NCBI RefSeq assembly: GCF_009696615.1
Contig: NZ_VULO01000001.1
Span: 62,001-126,000 of the forward strand
Direction: 5' to 3'
Length of the DNA: 64,000 bases
Source of the DNA: Scrofimicrobium canadense
GTDB taxonomy: Bacteria; Actinomycetota; Actinomycetes; Actinomycetales; Actinomycetaceae
The notes under the pieces were generated by a model. That model saw only the letters and a program-made list of their open reading frames with translations, searched no databases and had not been told where the DNA came from. A program made the position numbers and the translations under genes. Positions 34,830 through 44,248 of this stretch are shown here, piece after piece. Within the stretch, counting starts at the first letter, position 1. Each line of letters begins with the position of its first letter.

Positions 34830-37151
34830 TCACCGACCCACGACACGCGCGGAAGCGTCCTGCATCAGTACTGTCTGCAGATCGATCAACGGATTGCCCG
34901 ACTTATCAACAGTATGTCGTTTCCACGAGCCGCCCTTGCGTAGATGCCACGATGATACTCGGGGAGATACTCCACTCTTGATGAGTGACACAAGGAAATC
35001 AACTTGCTCCGGATCTGTAATGCGTACTAGAGCTTCGACGCGACGGTCAAGGTTGCGATGCATGAGATCGGCTGAACCAATCCATGTTTCCACGCCATCT
35101 CCAGGAATACCAAAAGCATAAATGCGAGAATGCTCCAAATACCGTCCCAAAATCGAGCGAACCCGTATATTTTCACTAAGTCCTTTAACTCCAGCGCGAA
35201 GTGCACAGATACCACGGACCACGATGTCGACAGGTACACCCGCCTGAGAGGCGCGATAGAGCGCATCAATAGTCGCCTCGTCCACAATCGAATTGACCTT
35301 AATGCCAATCCAGGCATCCAACCCGGCGCGCTTGCGGGCCACTTGATTTTCAATGCGCTCAATTAGCCCGGTGCGAATTGATGTAGGTGCCACCAAAAGA
35401 CGCTTGAAAGTGGAACGGGGGGCGTATCCCGACAGCTGATTGAACAGCTGCGCCACGTCGCGGGTGACTTCCTCATTGGAAGTCAGTAGACCTAGGTCCT
35501 CGTATCCGCGCGCGGTACGCGGATGGTAATTTCCAGTTCCGATGTGGGCGTAGTGGCGTAGGCGATGGGTTTCTTCGCGCACAACGAGGGAAAGTTTGCA
35601 GTGAGTTTTTAGCCCCAACACTCCATAGACGACGTGGACTCCGGCGCGTTCGAGCTTCCGCGCCCACGAGATATTCGCCTCCTCGTCAAAACGAGCTTTG
35701 ATCTCAACAATGGCAACGACCTGTTTTCCGGAAGTTGCTGCCTCAATCAGGGACGACACGATGGGGGAGTCACCTGATGTTCTATAGAGAGTCTGTTTAA
35801 TTGCGACCACGTGGGGGTCGCGAGCAGCCTGTGAAATGAACTGCTGAACTGACGTTGCAAACGAATCGTAGGGATGATGGAGAAGTACATCGTGATTGCG
35901 CATCGACGCAAAAATATCGCCCGGCTTGGAAGACTCCACCTCGGAAAGACCGGCGGCGGTAACCGGCACAAAAGGTGGATACTTCAAATGGGGAAGGTCT
36001 AGGTCATGGAGCTCATTGAAGGCTGTGTAATCCAATGGTGCTGGAAGCTGATACACATCCTGCGGTGTGATCTCAAGACGCTCGATGAGAAACTTGAGGA
36101 CAAACGGAGTGATGGTATCGGCCACCTCCAAGCGAACAACTGCGCCAAAGCGTCGACGTAGAAGTTCCTCTTCCATGGCAGTGAGGAGGTTTTCAGCGTC
36201 GTCTTCCTCGACTTCAAGATCTTCATTGCGGGTAATGCGGAACGTGTGCGCCTCTTGGATCGCCACCCCGGGGAACAGCTCACCAAGATGGGCCTTGATG
36301 AGTGATTCGATGGTAATGAACTGGGTTCCGCCATCACGGCGAACAAAAGGTTCCGTAGCTTTTGAGGGTTCAGGAGACTCAACACTGATCATGCGCGGCA
36401 GGGTCTCAGGGACTTTGATGCGTGCGAAGTGCTGTTTACCGGTTGCTGGGTTGGTGACAACCACTGCGAGATTGAGAGAAAGCCCTGAAATATAAGGAAA
36501 CGGGTGACTTGGATCAACTGCTAACGGGGTGAGGACCGGGAAGACTCGGGAGCGAAAATAGTCGGTGAGATGGCCCTGTTGCACCTCGTTCAGATCGTCC
36601 CACCCGCACAGGTGGATTCCAGCATCGCCAAGTTGAGGTAGCAGGTCATCAAGGAAATCTGCCGCTTGGCGTGTGGTGAGTTCTCTAGTGCGAGACGCGA
36701 TGAGCTCCAATAACTCTCGAGGAGCGAGTCCAGATGCAGAGGACTTGGCTATTCCCGCTGCAATGCGCCGCTTGAGGCCAGCTACCCTCACCATGAAAAA
36801 CTCGTCCAGGTTCGAGCTGAAAATAGCGGAGAACCACAGTCTCTCTAAAAGTGGCAGAGACGGATCCTCGGATTGCTCAAGGACTCTTTCGTTGAAAGCC
36901 AGCCAAGAAAGCTCACGATCGGCGAAGCGCCCCTGCGGCAACGGCAGGTCTTCCCCCATAGGTGCCGAGGCGTCCAATGGGCGGCCAAGCACGGGGGGCA
37001 TTTCGAAGCCGATGTCTTCGGCATCTTGCGATTCATCTCCGGCCAAAGCAGCAAGCTGTGCTTCGGCAGTTAGAAACATTTCCTCTCCGAGAGCTGTTTC
37101 TAATACCGGTGTGTCTTCTGATTCCGGGGAGGTGGGGGTATCAGGTGTCAT
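34830..37151 (-). CDS. ppk: Polyphosphate kinase 1
   Basis: This 773-residue enzyme makes polyphosphate from ATP. After an acidic 50-residue leader, the N-domain has [18 protein letters not shown] and [15 protein letters not shown]. The head and C-domains contain [28 protein letters not shown], the catalytic-His block [20 protein letters not shown] and [18 protein letters not shown]. The gene order, unknown protein then ppk then mutT1 on one strand, suggests an operon. The leader is longer than in proteobacterial PPK1. Confidence 0.95.
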   Translation of the reverse strand: MTPDTPTSPESEDTPVLETALGEEMFLTAEAQLAALAGDESQDAEDIGFEMPPVLGRPLDASAPMGEDLPLPQGRFADRELSWLAFNERVLEQSEDPSLPLLERLWFSAIFSSNLDEFFMVRVAGLKRRIAAGIAKSSASGLAPRELLELIASRTRELTTRQAADFLDDLLPQLGDAGIHLCGWDDLNEVQQGHLTDYFRSRVFPVLTPLAVDPSHPFPYISGLSLNLAVVVTNPATGKQHFARIKVPETLPRMISVESPEPSKATEPFVRRDGGTQFITIESLIKAHLGELFPGVAIQEAHTFRITRNEDLEVEEDDAENLLTAMEEELLRRRFGAVVRLEVADTITPFVLKFLIERLEITPQDVYQLPAPLDYTAFNELHDLDLPHLKYPPFVPVTAAGLSEVESSKPGDIFASMRNHDVLLHHPYDSFATSVQQFISQAARDPHVVAIKQTLYRTSGDSPIVSSLIEAATSGKQVVAIVEIKARFDEEANISWARKLERAGVHVVYGVLGLKTHCKLSLVVREETHRLRHYAHIGTGNYHPRTARGYEDLGLLTSNEEVTRDVAQLFNQLSGYAPRSTFKRLLVAPTSIRTGLIERIENQVARKRAGLDAWIGIKVNSIVDEATIDALYRASQAGVPVDIVVRGICALRAGVKGLSENIRVRSILGRYLEHSRIYAFGIPGDGVETWIGSADLMHRNLDRRVEALVRITDPEQVDFLVSLIKSGVSPRVSSWHLRKGGSWKRHTVDKSGNPLIDLQTVLMQDASARVVGR

Positions 37152-37181
37152 CTCGACCTTGTCTCGTGAAGGTTGTGATTG

Positions 37182-37802
37182 TCAGTCGAGGGTGCCCGTG
37201 ACGGCAAGGGAGGCACTCTGTTCTAACTCTGAAGCAGTTTCTAACAGAGCTTGCGGTCTGCGCGTAACTGGATGCGCTAGTTGGTGACGATCCTCCAAAA
37301 TCCACTCAGGTCCGTAGGTGATGCCTGTTGCCATCACTCGCATTGCCGTTGCTGCAGACGTAAGGACTGGTGCCAAGTCATCTTCAGTTGCATATCCGGC
37401 CAACACGCCGCCGACCGCTCTCATCGTCTGGTCTAGAGGTTCAGGGACAGGTCGGTCTTGTTTTTGGAGAACTTCAATACCTTCTGCAAACCGGGCTGCA
37501 ACGATGTCGGGATTGATCTGGTTCCACTGCCACAATAGATAAAGACGCCAGAGGGCTCCTGGAAGAGTGAATGCTGGCGACTTGTCCCACAGTGCTGCAA
37601 CAATGTCGACTCCTTGAGCGCGAACTGTCTCTCGCAGTCTAGCAACGTGTTCTTCGTCGAAATCTTCACCAGGTACCCCCAAAAGTGCCCAGGCTGATGT
37701 GTGCGCTACCTCGGCGTCGCCAGCAGGATCAGCATCCCCGACTATCTCTTCAGCCTCTTCGGGATCCAACATGGCGGGCCTTCGAAACCGACGTTCACTC
37801 AT
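37182..37802 (-). CDS. Conserved-looking protein of unknown function upstream of ppk
   Basis: This 206-residue protein has a basic start (MSERRFRRPAML), an acidic stretch (PEEAEEIVGDADPAGDAEV) and then a mostly helical soluble domain, WRLYLLWQWNQINPDIVAAR and MRAVGGVLAGYATEDDLAPV among its segments. There is no membrane helix and no recognised motif. ATG 37802 with AAAGGAAAACCC upstream is better than the frame's upstream limit at 37919. It lies 30 bases before ppk on the same strand and probably shares its transcript. I cannot assign a function. Confidence 0.7.
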   Translation of the reverse strand: MSERRFRRPAMLDPEEAEEIVGDADPAGDAEVAHTSAWALLGVPGEDFDEEHVARLRETVRAQGVDIVAALWDKSPAFTLPGALWRLYLLWQWNQINPDIVAARFAEGIEVLQKQDRPVPEPLDQTMRAVGGVLAGYATEDDLAPVLTSAATAMRVMATGITYGPEWILEDRHQLAHPVTRRPQALLETASELEQSASLAVTGTLD

Positions 37803-38062
37803 GGGTTTTCCTTTTCTCTCAGTATATTTAGGGTACCGCGCATGGGACGTGGCAACCATAGGGGAGAGAAACTGTCGCGGGAAGTAACGTGACTGAGAAT
37901 GCAGTGCGGTTGTCCGCATCGTGGAAAATACGCTGAAACGCGGGGAAGATTTGTGACCGCCGTTACAAAAATGTGCTCGTTTTGTTACGGAATGGAAAAG
38001 CTAAGGTTGCTAAATGATAACGGCGTTCCGCCTTGTCATGGACACCCTCTAGTGTTAGTGAC

Positions 38063-38194
38063 ATGAAAAAGAAACTTATTGCATGTGGAACTGCTGCTCT
38101 TCTGACCGTCTCACTGGTTGCTTGCTCGTCTGACAAGAAGGCCGATGAGGGAACCCAGTCGGAGACCACTCAGTCTGAGACCACGCAGTCCTAA
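38063..38194 (+). CDS. Very small lipoprotein (43 residues)
   Basis: The product begins MKKKLIACGTAALLTVSL and has a lipobox LVAC at residues 18-21, followed by SSDKKADEG and a short tandem repeat QSETTQSETTQ to the end. After lipid attachment only about 23 hydrophilic, Ser/Thr-rich residues would remain outside the membrane. The gene is followed 17 bases later by a strong terminator, which supports a real transcript. Function unknown; it could be an anchor remnant or a small envelope lipoprotein. Confidence 0.7.
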   Translation: MKKKLIACGTAALLTVSLVACSSDKKADEGTQSETTQSETTQS

Positions 38195-38210
38195 GCGAAA
38201 CCGCGTTAGA

Positions 38211-38240
38211 GAAGCCCCCTGTCTACTGATAGGGGGCTTC
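38211..38240 (+). terminator. Terminator after the small lipoprotein
   Basis: Ten-base arms GAAGCCCCCT and AGGGGGCTTC around a ten-base loop, followed by TTGCT. Confidence 0.85.
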
Positions 38241-38343
38241 TTGCTATGTCGATAGTGGTCGGAGGATTGAACTGTTAGGTGGAATGGCGGTCGGTTCTTT
38301 GGAGCTTGGGCTTTACTGGTCTTTTGCGTTTCGCGTATGGGCG

Positions 38344-38375
38344 GTGCCGATGTGCACCGGCAAGCTCGATGTGCA
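38344..38375. repeat. Repeat family C, second copy
   Basis: GATGTGCACCGGCAAGCTC followed by GATGTGCACAATGAAC matches the left part of the element at 4930. No gene is supported between 38241 and 38671, which holds this element and a family A copy. Confidence 0.35.
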
Positions 38376-38461
38376 CAATGAACTCCATGATCCCTGTGGG
38401 AGCCCTGTGAGTGAACAACTAGACACTCGCATCACCGCATCCGCGGCGATGTGGTGCCTGC

Positions 38462-38510
38462 CGGGACCGCATACCACCCAGTGCACAGTTTCATGACCCC
38501 GTACGTGGGA
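38462..38510 (+). repeat. Repeat family A copy
   Basis: GGGACCGCATACCACCCAG then ATGACCCCGTACGTGGGA, followed by an A-rich tail, lies 162 bases upstream of tRNA-Lys. It is closely similar to the copy at 53384. Confidence 0.7.
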
Positions 38511-38671
38511 ATAAAAAAGAAACCGGAAAGCCTACCCCGCCAAAAACTCAAAGTCGGAATCACAGCCCGACTCTGCATCACTAAGTGAACGTGGGCTAGA
38601 CCATAGCGAGGTGCGTCACCTGAAGGCTCTGGAGTTTCCATCAGAGGCTATTGATCCTCTAAGATGTTTTT

Positions 38672-38744
38672 GGGCCTATAGCTCAGCTGGTAGAGCAACG
38701 GACTTTTAATCCGTGGGTCGCGGGTTCGAGCCCCGCTGGGCCTA
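38672..38744 (+). tRNA. tRNA-Lys (TTT)
   Basis: GGGCCTA pairs with TGGGCCT (two G-T pairs). The anticodon stem ACGGA/TCCGT encloses CTTTTAA (anticodon TTT). The T-arm GCGGGTTCGAGCCCCGC is standard. The discriminator is A and CCA is not encoded. Confidence 0.96.
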
Positions 38745-38750
38745 CAGACA

Positions 38751-38778
38751 ATGCCTCGGCGAAAGCCGGGGCATTTTT
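38751..38778 (+). terminator. Terminator after tRNA-Lys
   Basis: ATGCCTCGGC and GCCGGGGCAT around GAAA, followed by TTTTTG, six bases after the tRNA. Confidence 0.88.
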
Positions 38779-38941
38779 GTCGCCAGGACAGTCTCAGTGT
38801 CTCCAAATAATGAATATCTTTTGTTGCTACCTGATTTAGTTGCGAATGCCTAACGCCAGCTTATCCTTGGCCGTAGTGAAGAATTTGAGATTATTGAGGG
38901 GATAACTGAGATCATTGAACTTACATAAAGGGGGGGCCGGC

Positions 38942-39277
38942 ATGAATGATCGGCGCGTAAGGTTTTATAGGATATTGGCGTCAGTGGTGTGCGTTCTGAG
39001 TGTCATGCTGATAGCGGTTCCATTTTTGATCTTGTTTGCATTGGGCAGTGCGGACATCAGTGCTGATCCTCCGGTGACATATGGGTTTATTGTGATTTTC
39101 GGGCCGATATGGAGCCGGTTTGGCTGGCTGATTTCGTTGGTGTTGTTAGGTGTAGCGGCCACGATGTTTGTGAAGGACGTGGCACACGGTAGGTTGAGAG
39201 TACTTTTTGGGTGGGCTTTTTTGTTGTCAGGTGTAGCGGTCGTATCGGCATTTTTGCCGTCTTTGCTGTTTCACTGA
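38942..39277 (+). CDS. Small membrane protein, unknown
   Basis: This 111-residue protein has three hydrophobic helices: about residues 11-35 (ILASVVCVLSVMLIAVPFLI), 45-75 (YGFIVIFGPI and GWLISLVLLGVAATMFV) and 85-108. The loops and ends are basic. The ATG at 38942 has AAGGGGGG upstream. It is followed by a degraded ABC-transporter region but does not resemble a permease. No family recognised. Confidence 0.6.
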   Translation: MNDRRVRFYRILASVVCVLSVMLIAVPFLILFALGSADISADPPVTYGFIVIFGPIWSRFGWLISLVLLGVAATMFVKDVAHGRLRVLFGWAFLLSGVAVVSAFLPSLLFH

Positions 39278-39492
39278 CTGGGCGGTGTTTCATCGGGTCG
39301 TGGCAGTGATTGCAAGCTTCCGCGCTCTTAGCGCCGGTAGGTTTGTTCATTGTTGGTTTCTGGACGGTATCACGCAAACCCGCCTGGCTACTCGATTGTT
39401 TTGTGGGTATTAGTGGAAACGTTTGATGACTCATCGTTGGCTTCTAATTCACATAGAAGCATCATGTCTGAGCGTGTCAAAGTGCTGGAGTA

Positions 39493-39904
39493 GATAAAGG
39501 CCGCGTTGATGAGGTTTTGGATTCTGTGGGATTGCGAGATGCTGCTGGCCGAAAGGCCAAGGCTTACTCACTCGGCATGAAACAGCGCCTGAGCCTCGCA
39601 GCCGCCTTTCTGGGCCAGCCCCGAATTTTGATTCTGGATGAACCCACCAACGGGTTAGACCCAGAGGGCATACATTGGCTGCGCACGTCCCTGCGCGATT
39701 TCGCAAGTGCCGGGGGGAACAATCATCATGGCATCCCATATCCTCGGTGAGGTCGAGCAAACATGCGATGACATCATCGTCATAAATCACGGAAAACTCA
39801 TAGCCACTGGAACAGTCGAAGAGTTCACACACGCCGGAACTCTTGAAGACTTCTATCTCAACGCCACAGGGCCGAGCCACAAGGAGCATCACCATGCGGC
39901 ATGA
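39493..39904 (+). pseudogene. ABC-transporter ATPase, truncated and frameshifted
   Basis: Only the C-terminal half of an ABC-2-type (antibiotic/bacteriocin export-like) ATPase remains. It has the signature SLGMKQRLSLAAAFLGQPRI, Walker B LILDEPTNGLDPEG, and after a shift in a G6 tract near 39712-39717 the switch-His region IIMASHILGEVEQTCDD. Walker A and the Q-loop are gone; the frame is closed by TAG at 39490. Without Walker A it cannot hydrolyse ATP. The downstream permease gene is also interrupted. Confidence 0.75.
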
Positions 39905-40811
39905 AATCACCAAAGTTCGTACACTGCGCTTGGGTAGGGTGCTGCTAGCGATTACGGTTGTTGGCAGTACGACAGTCCTGGCCCTGTCCTCTCTCATTCC
40001 GGCGCTCACCAACTGGCTTATCGAACTGCAACGCGCCAACCCAGGACTTCACCTCACAGATGCCGACAGTGGCCGCTTCGACGGACTACTTGATCTTCTA
40101 AACCTCGCCGATCCCGCCTACCAGCTCTCCCTGGTCGACATCGTCAACGGTGGGCCACTCGGCGGCAGCGGCGCACCGTCCTTCGCGATTCTCTGCGCAC
40201 TACTGATTGGAGCTTTCATTGCGACATCTGACTTTCAGCATGCGGGTATTGTGCCGTCCGCGCTGATCAGACCCAAAAGATTGCGGCTTGTGGAAGATAA
40301 AGCCAAAGCGACACTCGCAATCATGATTAGCATTAACGCATTCCTTATCGCAATCTCCGTGATCGTCCTCTATGCTTCCATCGCGCTGACACCCGGAGCG
40401 TCCCTCCACATATCTTTTGTCGAAATGCTCCCTGTATGGGGTCGCTGAATCATCACACTCAACGCGCTAGGACTAATAGGACTGGGACTTGCGTTGCTAT
40501 TGCGCAGCCAAATCCTCACGCTCATTGTCATTTTTGCACTCTCCATGATCGAGCCGATCGCCACGGCAGTCCTGCGAATAGTCAATGGAGAATTCCCAAT
40601 CTACGCGGCGGCGCTACCCATCACAGCCAGCACACTGGCACCCCGAGGAACCACCATCGGAGCCGTCATGAAACTAGGTGGCTCCACAATCCCACTAGTC
40701 GCCCTCACCGCGGTCCTCGCCTGGGCTGGAATCGCACTCACAGCAGGAACCTGGCGCACGACCACGCGCGACCTCAATGGCAATATTGCTTCAACTCATG
40801 AATACTCGTGA
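39894..40811 (+). pseudogene. ABC-2-type permease with in-frame stop
   Basis: The frame starts with ATG 39894, overlapping the ATPase remnant, and encodes about six membrane helices: VLLAITVVGSTTVLALSSL, SFAILCALLIGAFIATSDF, the ALIRPKRLRLVEDKAKAT cytoplasmic loop and LAIMISINAFLIAIS. A TGA at 40446-40448 interrupts it, after which the same frame continues (LGLIGLGLALLLRSQILTLI to WRTTTRDL) to 40811. One nonsense codon separates two halves of a 305-codon gene. With its ATPase truncated, the exporter is dead. Confidence 0.72.
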
Positions 40812-41029
40812 AAGCAAACAATAAGGAGAATATATCTGGTGGTGCGGTGTGATTCTTAGCCGAATATGCAGCCGATTGATTCTTGTTGCTTGGTATTTCG
40901 GAGTTCTGCCTTGGTAGTGATGCTAAAACATCGGCACCACGCTCTCGCAAGTGTCGCAGCTACGTCTCATTGTCTGGAGTATTCTGAATAGAGAGTTACC
41001 AGTGCTGACGACGGGAGAATTACTAAGAC

Positions 41030-42103
41030 ATGGATCTAAGGACGGATTTTCTACACCAGATACCTGTTGCCCCTCTCGTTCCTGAGCGGCCAATCAATGT
41101 ATTTGAGATCCTCAGAGAAGGACATTTAGAGACCAGAGTCGATATGGTTTTGAAATTTCTGATGGACCCAGAAGAGGTCCATGGTATGGGAACTCTTGTA
41201 CTTGATGCGTTTCTTGAACTGATAGATGGAGCGCCATTCATTGATGCCAATGGCACAAGAACGGAGCATTTTGACGCAACCACAGCCATGGGGGCAAGTG
41301 GATGGAAACTTGGTACGCAAGTTCAGTACATAGATCTCTACGTTACGAACGAAGAGCTAAACCTCGCCGTCATTGTTGAGAACAAGATTGGCCATGTGTT
41401 CAATAACCCGATTGACAACTATGTCCGTCGCGCCTTGTCAGAAGAGTACGAGGATATCGTTCTGGTCGTGCTTGCTCCGGAATACCGGCAGCACGAGGAC
41501 CCCAAGCTGAATAATTGGGTCTCGAAATCGATAACATATGCGGAATTGGTTGGAAAGATCCGCGCCGCAGAGGGCTTGACACAGATGGCAATGGCTCCGG
41601 TTGACATAAACCAGCGACGGAGCTTGGAACTTCTGCAGCAGTTTATGGAGGTACGCACGAAAGGGACAGAGATGAGAAACCTCAGCGATGATGACAGGCT
41701 TGTTACTGAGTGGAGGGCTTTCAACAGAGATAATGAAGCAGAGATCGAAGCGTTCTTTCAACGTCAACAGCAAGCAGAGGCGATCATCAAACGCCGACTG
41801 ACAGATTTGGTTGATCCGATCGCGGAAGAACTGAGAATACGAGGGAAGACAGTAGAAGTACCCTCACGACCCGGCAGGACGGGAGACGACTTTTGGCTCT
41901 ATTTTGAGCTTCCCGAAGAAGGGTGGGTTGTAGAGCTCAAGTCTTCACTTAATTTCGCGAATCCCATGGCTTACGTTTACGTGCACCCGATCGGAAAGAC
42001 GACTGAGAAGACAGAAACACTGACTAGTTCCTTGTTTGCCGACGATGAAACTGTCTCTATTTCGTTTGTTTCTCAAGCATTAGCGATGCTGCACTCTGAG
42101 TGA
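41030..42103 (+). CDS. PD-(D/E)XK nuclease-family protein
   Basis: This 357-residue protein has a PD-(D/E)XK_4-like core at about residues 60-190. The acidic residues and Lys of the motif are visible in QVQYIDLYVTNEEL and LAVIVENKIGHVFNNPIDNY, followed by the strand IVLVVLAPEY. The C-terminal 130 residues contain a basic helical region (QQQAEAIIKRRLTDL) and a beta-rich part (DDFWLYFELPEEGWVVEL). Such proteins occur in bacterial defence or prophage neighbourhoods, often with unknown targets. No partner gene is adjacent. Its isolation between decayed genes suggests recent gain; nuclease activity is inferred from the motif. Confidence 0.75.
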   Translation: MDLRTDFLHQIPVAPLVPERPINVFEILREGHLETRVDMVLKFLMDPEEVHGMGTLVLDAFLELIDGAPFIDANGTRTEHFDATTAMGASGWKLGTQVQYIDLYVTNEELNLAVIVENKIGHVFNNPIDNYVRRALSEEYEDIVLVVLAPEYRQHEDPKLNNWVSKSITYAELVGKIRAAEGLTQMAMAPVDINQRRSLELLQQFMEVRTKGTEMRNLSDDDRLVTEWRAFNRDNEAEIEAFFQRQQQAEAIIKRRLTDLVDPIAEELRIRGKTVEVPSRPGRTGDDFWLYFELPEEGWVVELKSSLNFANPMAYVYVHPIGKTTEKTETLTSSLFADDETVSISFVSQALAMLHSE

Positions 42104-42630
42104 TGAGTCTAGGGTATCTAGGCGATGCTAATTGGGTAGTACATGGAGGTATCTGCTGTAACAAGTTCGAGGGCTGGTAGTGAATGCTTTGGAGGTGAAT
42201 CCAGAAAGATGGTGATACTTGTGAATCTGTAGATATATAGTCTCAAAACCGCTACTCGCGATGGGTGAAGTTGGACGTTTCATTGATTGCATTTCAGAGC
42301 TAAAGAGGAAAGTTCGTGATTGCGAATATACAACTGCCGGTAGGTGCAGCCGCTGGCTCGCACGATCGCCCTTAAAAGTTACAAAAGTCTTCTTTCTGCC
42401 GCGGTGCTGTCTTTCTTGAATCTAGGTCGCTTATCTTTTCTACTTAGGTAACGCATTGCCGTGGTTTTCAAATTAGTCGTGGTTGCGTTGCTGGCCATGT
42501 CACTCCAGATTTTAATGTGATCAAGTCCGGTCCGCAGACGGTGTGGTGTGCATGGGTGTAGGTAGTGTGGCTACGGTCTACTTCCGCATAGGAGGGGTCC
42601 GTGCCGTATGCAGAGGTTGTTTAAACTTGG
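42104..42630. other. Intergenic region before hipBA, no gene seen
   Basis: About 530 bases contain no supported frame on either strand and no clear RNA gene. Sequence composition is mixed, with short T-rich runs near 42410-42450. Confidence 0.5.
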
Positions 42631-42673
42631 TGTTGCCGTTTGACGACTTTTAGGTTGTCGCCAAACGGCAACA
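42631..42673. promoter_or_regulatory. Long inverted repeat at the hipBA promoter (HipB operator candidate)
   Basis: Seventeen-base arms TGTTGCCGTTTGACGAC and GTCGCCAAACGGCAACA (one mismatch) lie on both sides of a nine-base centre. The -35 (TTGTCG, 42655-42660) is inside the repeat and the -10 (TATTGT, 42678-42683) is 17 bases further on. HipB dimers typically bind such dyads and repress their own operon. Confidence 0.7.
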
Positions 42674-42683
42674 AATGTATTGT
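42655..42683 (+). promoter_or_regulatory. hipBA promoter
   Basis: TTGTCG and TATTGT are spaced by 17 bases. The ATG at 42690 begins six bases after the -10, so the transcript probably starts at or next to the codon (leaderless). Confidence 0.55.
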
Positions 42684-42689
42684 TGTCGA

Positions 42690-42983
42690 ATGGATACAGT
42701 TGTGGCCGTTGTTAGAGCAGAAGATTTAGGTCCGGCTCTTCGGGAAGAGCGGCTTCGCTTAGGACTCACTCAGACTGAGGTGGCAGAAGCTGCTGCGGTG
42801 GGGCGCCCCTGGCTCAATCAGTTTGAAGGCGGTCGTAAACCTGGAGCTCCCTTGGACATGGTTATGCGGGTAGCCAATGCCTTGTCTGTCACTGTGTCGC
42901 TGGAGAGGGAGCCTTCACAAGAGGTAGCTGTAGCGTTACCTGTGGTTGACCTTGATGAGCTTCTAGCGGGATACCGCCTATGA
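42690..42983 (+). CDS. hipB: HipB-like antitoxin (XRE-family regulator)
   Basis: This 97-residue protein has an XRE helix-turn-helix at residues 8-60 (LGPALREERLRLGLTQTEVA, VGRPWLNQFEGGRKPGAPLD) and an acidic C-terminal tail (VVDLDELLAGYRL). It is followed by hipA with an ATGA overlap, the standard hipBA order, so it should neutralise the kinase and repress the operon through the long inverted repeat. I prefer the ATG at 42690 because it fits the promoter geometry. An in-frame ATG at 42675 would add only five residues, including two cysteines. Confidence 0.88.
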   Translation: MDTVVAVVRAEDLGPALREERLRLGLTQTEVAEAAAVGRPWLNQFEGGRKPGAPLDMVMRVANALSVTVSLEREPSQEVAVALPVVDLDELLAGYRL

Positions 42984-44248
42984 GCTTTCGGCAGGAAGAA
43001 AATCTACTGATCGCAGTCATGGGCGGGCGGGTGCTAGGTGAGATCGAACGGACAAGCGTACAGAGGTTTCGCTTGCTTTATGCGCCTGGTCTAGAACCTG
43101 ACCAGACGCCACTCTCATTGTCGATGCCAATCAGTATGCGTAGGCACAGAGAAAAAACAGTCCGTCCTTGGTTGGAAGGACTCTTGCCCGACAATCCTCA
43201 GACGCTGGCTAGCTGGAGACGGCAACTAAAAGTCCCCGACGAAAGTGCCTTTTCGCTGCTCAAGTACGTCGGCGAAGACGTTGCCGGAGCCGTTCAGTTT
43301 GTCCGTCCGGGCGAGGTTGATATGTTTCTGTCTCGACCTGCAACGAAAAATCCTTTGACAGAACGGGAGATTGCTCAAATGCTGCAGCAGTCGCTCCAGC
43401 GAACTCTTACTTTTCCAACACCATCTCGGTACGGGAAGTTCTCTTTGACAGGGGCGCAAGCGAAGATTGCTCTCCATTTCTCGGACGGAGAATGGAGTGA
43501 TCCTGCTGGAAGTCTGCCCTCGACGCATATTCTCAAGCCGCGCATTCCTCAGTTTGAAGATCAGGATTTGGTCGAGCACGCAACGATGCTGATTGCGAAG
43601 CGAGCGGGGCTTCTTGTTGCCAACACTCAAGTGCAGGAGTTCGCTGGTAAGCGCGCGCTCGTTGTGCGGCGGTACGATCGGGTGGGTCATGGTTCAGAAG
43701 TTCTTCGGGTGCACCAAGAAGATATGTGTCAAGCGATGGCACTGTCGCCTCGAAAAAAATACGAGGAGCAAGGCGGCCCGAGCGCTGCGGCCGTTTCCTC
43801 ACTGATTAGTAGATACTCTACTGGGCCAAAGGAAGAAGATAACCGACGATTCGTGCAGGCACTGATTTTCAACTGGCTCGTCGAGGGAACCGACGCGCAT
43901 GCCAGGAACTATTCTTTCTTGCTCAGTGGTCCCCATGTCCGCCTGGCCCCACTATACGACATCAATAGTTTTCTTCCCTTCGCTACCGCGCCTTCTTCGC
44001 TGTCGATGAGTGTTAATGGAAAATATCAAGCTGATCAGATTACACGTCAGGATTGGCTGGCTGATGCGAACGTACTTGGAGTTGATCCGGCCTGGCTATC
44101 TCAGGAGATTGATCGGTTGGCAGGAACTCTTCCCGAGGTTAGCGCGCAGGTAGTCGACGATGTGCTAACTCAGTGGGGGCATTCCTCGATGGTAACAACT
44201 TTGAAGGGACGGATTGCCTCTAGCGTTAGGAACAAGGTGCAATTTTAG
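42980..44248 (+). CDS. hipA: HipA-like serine/threonine kinase toxin
   Basis: This 422-residue protein has an N-terminal HipA_N domain (about residues 5-110: PLSLSMPISMR, WLEGLLPDN, FSLLKYVGEDVAGAVQF). The HipA_C kinase part follows, with the P-loop-like region KFSLTGAQAKIAL, LKPRIPQFEDQDLVEHATM, the catalytic segment GTDAHARNYSFLL (Asp, His, Asn) and metal Asp in LAPLYDINSF. In E. coli HipA phosphorylates glutamyl-tRNA synthetase and causes persistence; the target here is unknown. Catalytic residues are intact, so the toxin should be active unless bound by HipB. Confidence 0.92.
   Translation: MSFRQEENLLIAVMGGRVLGEIERTSVQRFRLLYAPGLEPDQTPLSLSMPISMRRHREKTVRPWLEGLLPDNPQTLASWRRQLKVPDESAFSLLKYVGEDVAGAVQFVRPGEVDMFLSRPATKNPLTEREIAQMLQQSLQRTLTFPTPSRYGKFSLTGAQAKIALHFSDGEWSDPAGSLPSTHILKPRIPQFEDQDLVEHATMLIAKRAGLLVANTQVQEFAGKRALVVRRYDRVGHGSEVLRVHQEDMCQAMALSPRKKYEEQGGPSAAAVSSLISRYSTGPKEEDNRRFVQALIFNWLVEGTDAHARNYSFLLSGPHVRLAPLYDINSFLPFATAPSSLSMSVNGKYQADQITRQDWLADANVLGVDPAWLSQEIDRLAGTLPEVSAQVVDDVLTQWGHSSMVTTLKGRIASSVRNKVQF

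Noticed and set aside
9085-40448. In-frame TGA codons (9085, 9341, 40446) as recoded Trp or selenocysteine
   Set aside because: Many intact genes in the window end in TGA, no SECIS-like need is apparent, and the same genes carry other lesions.
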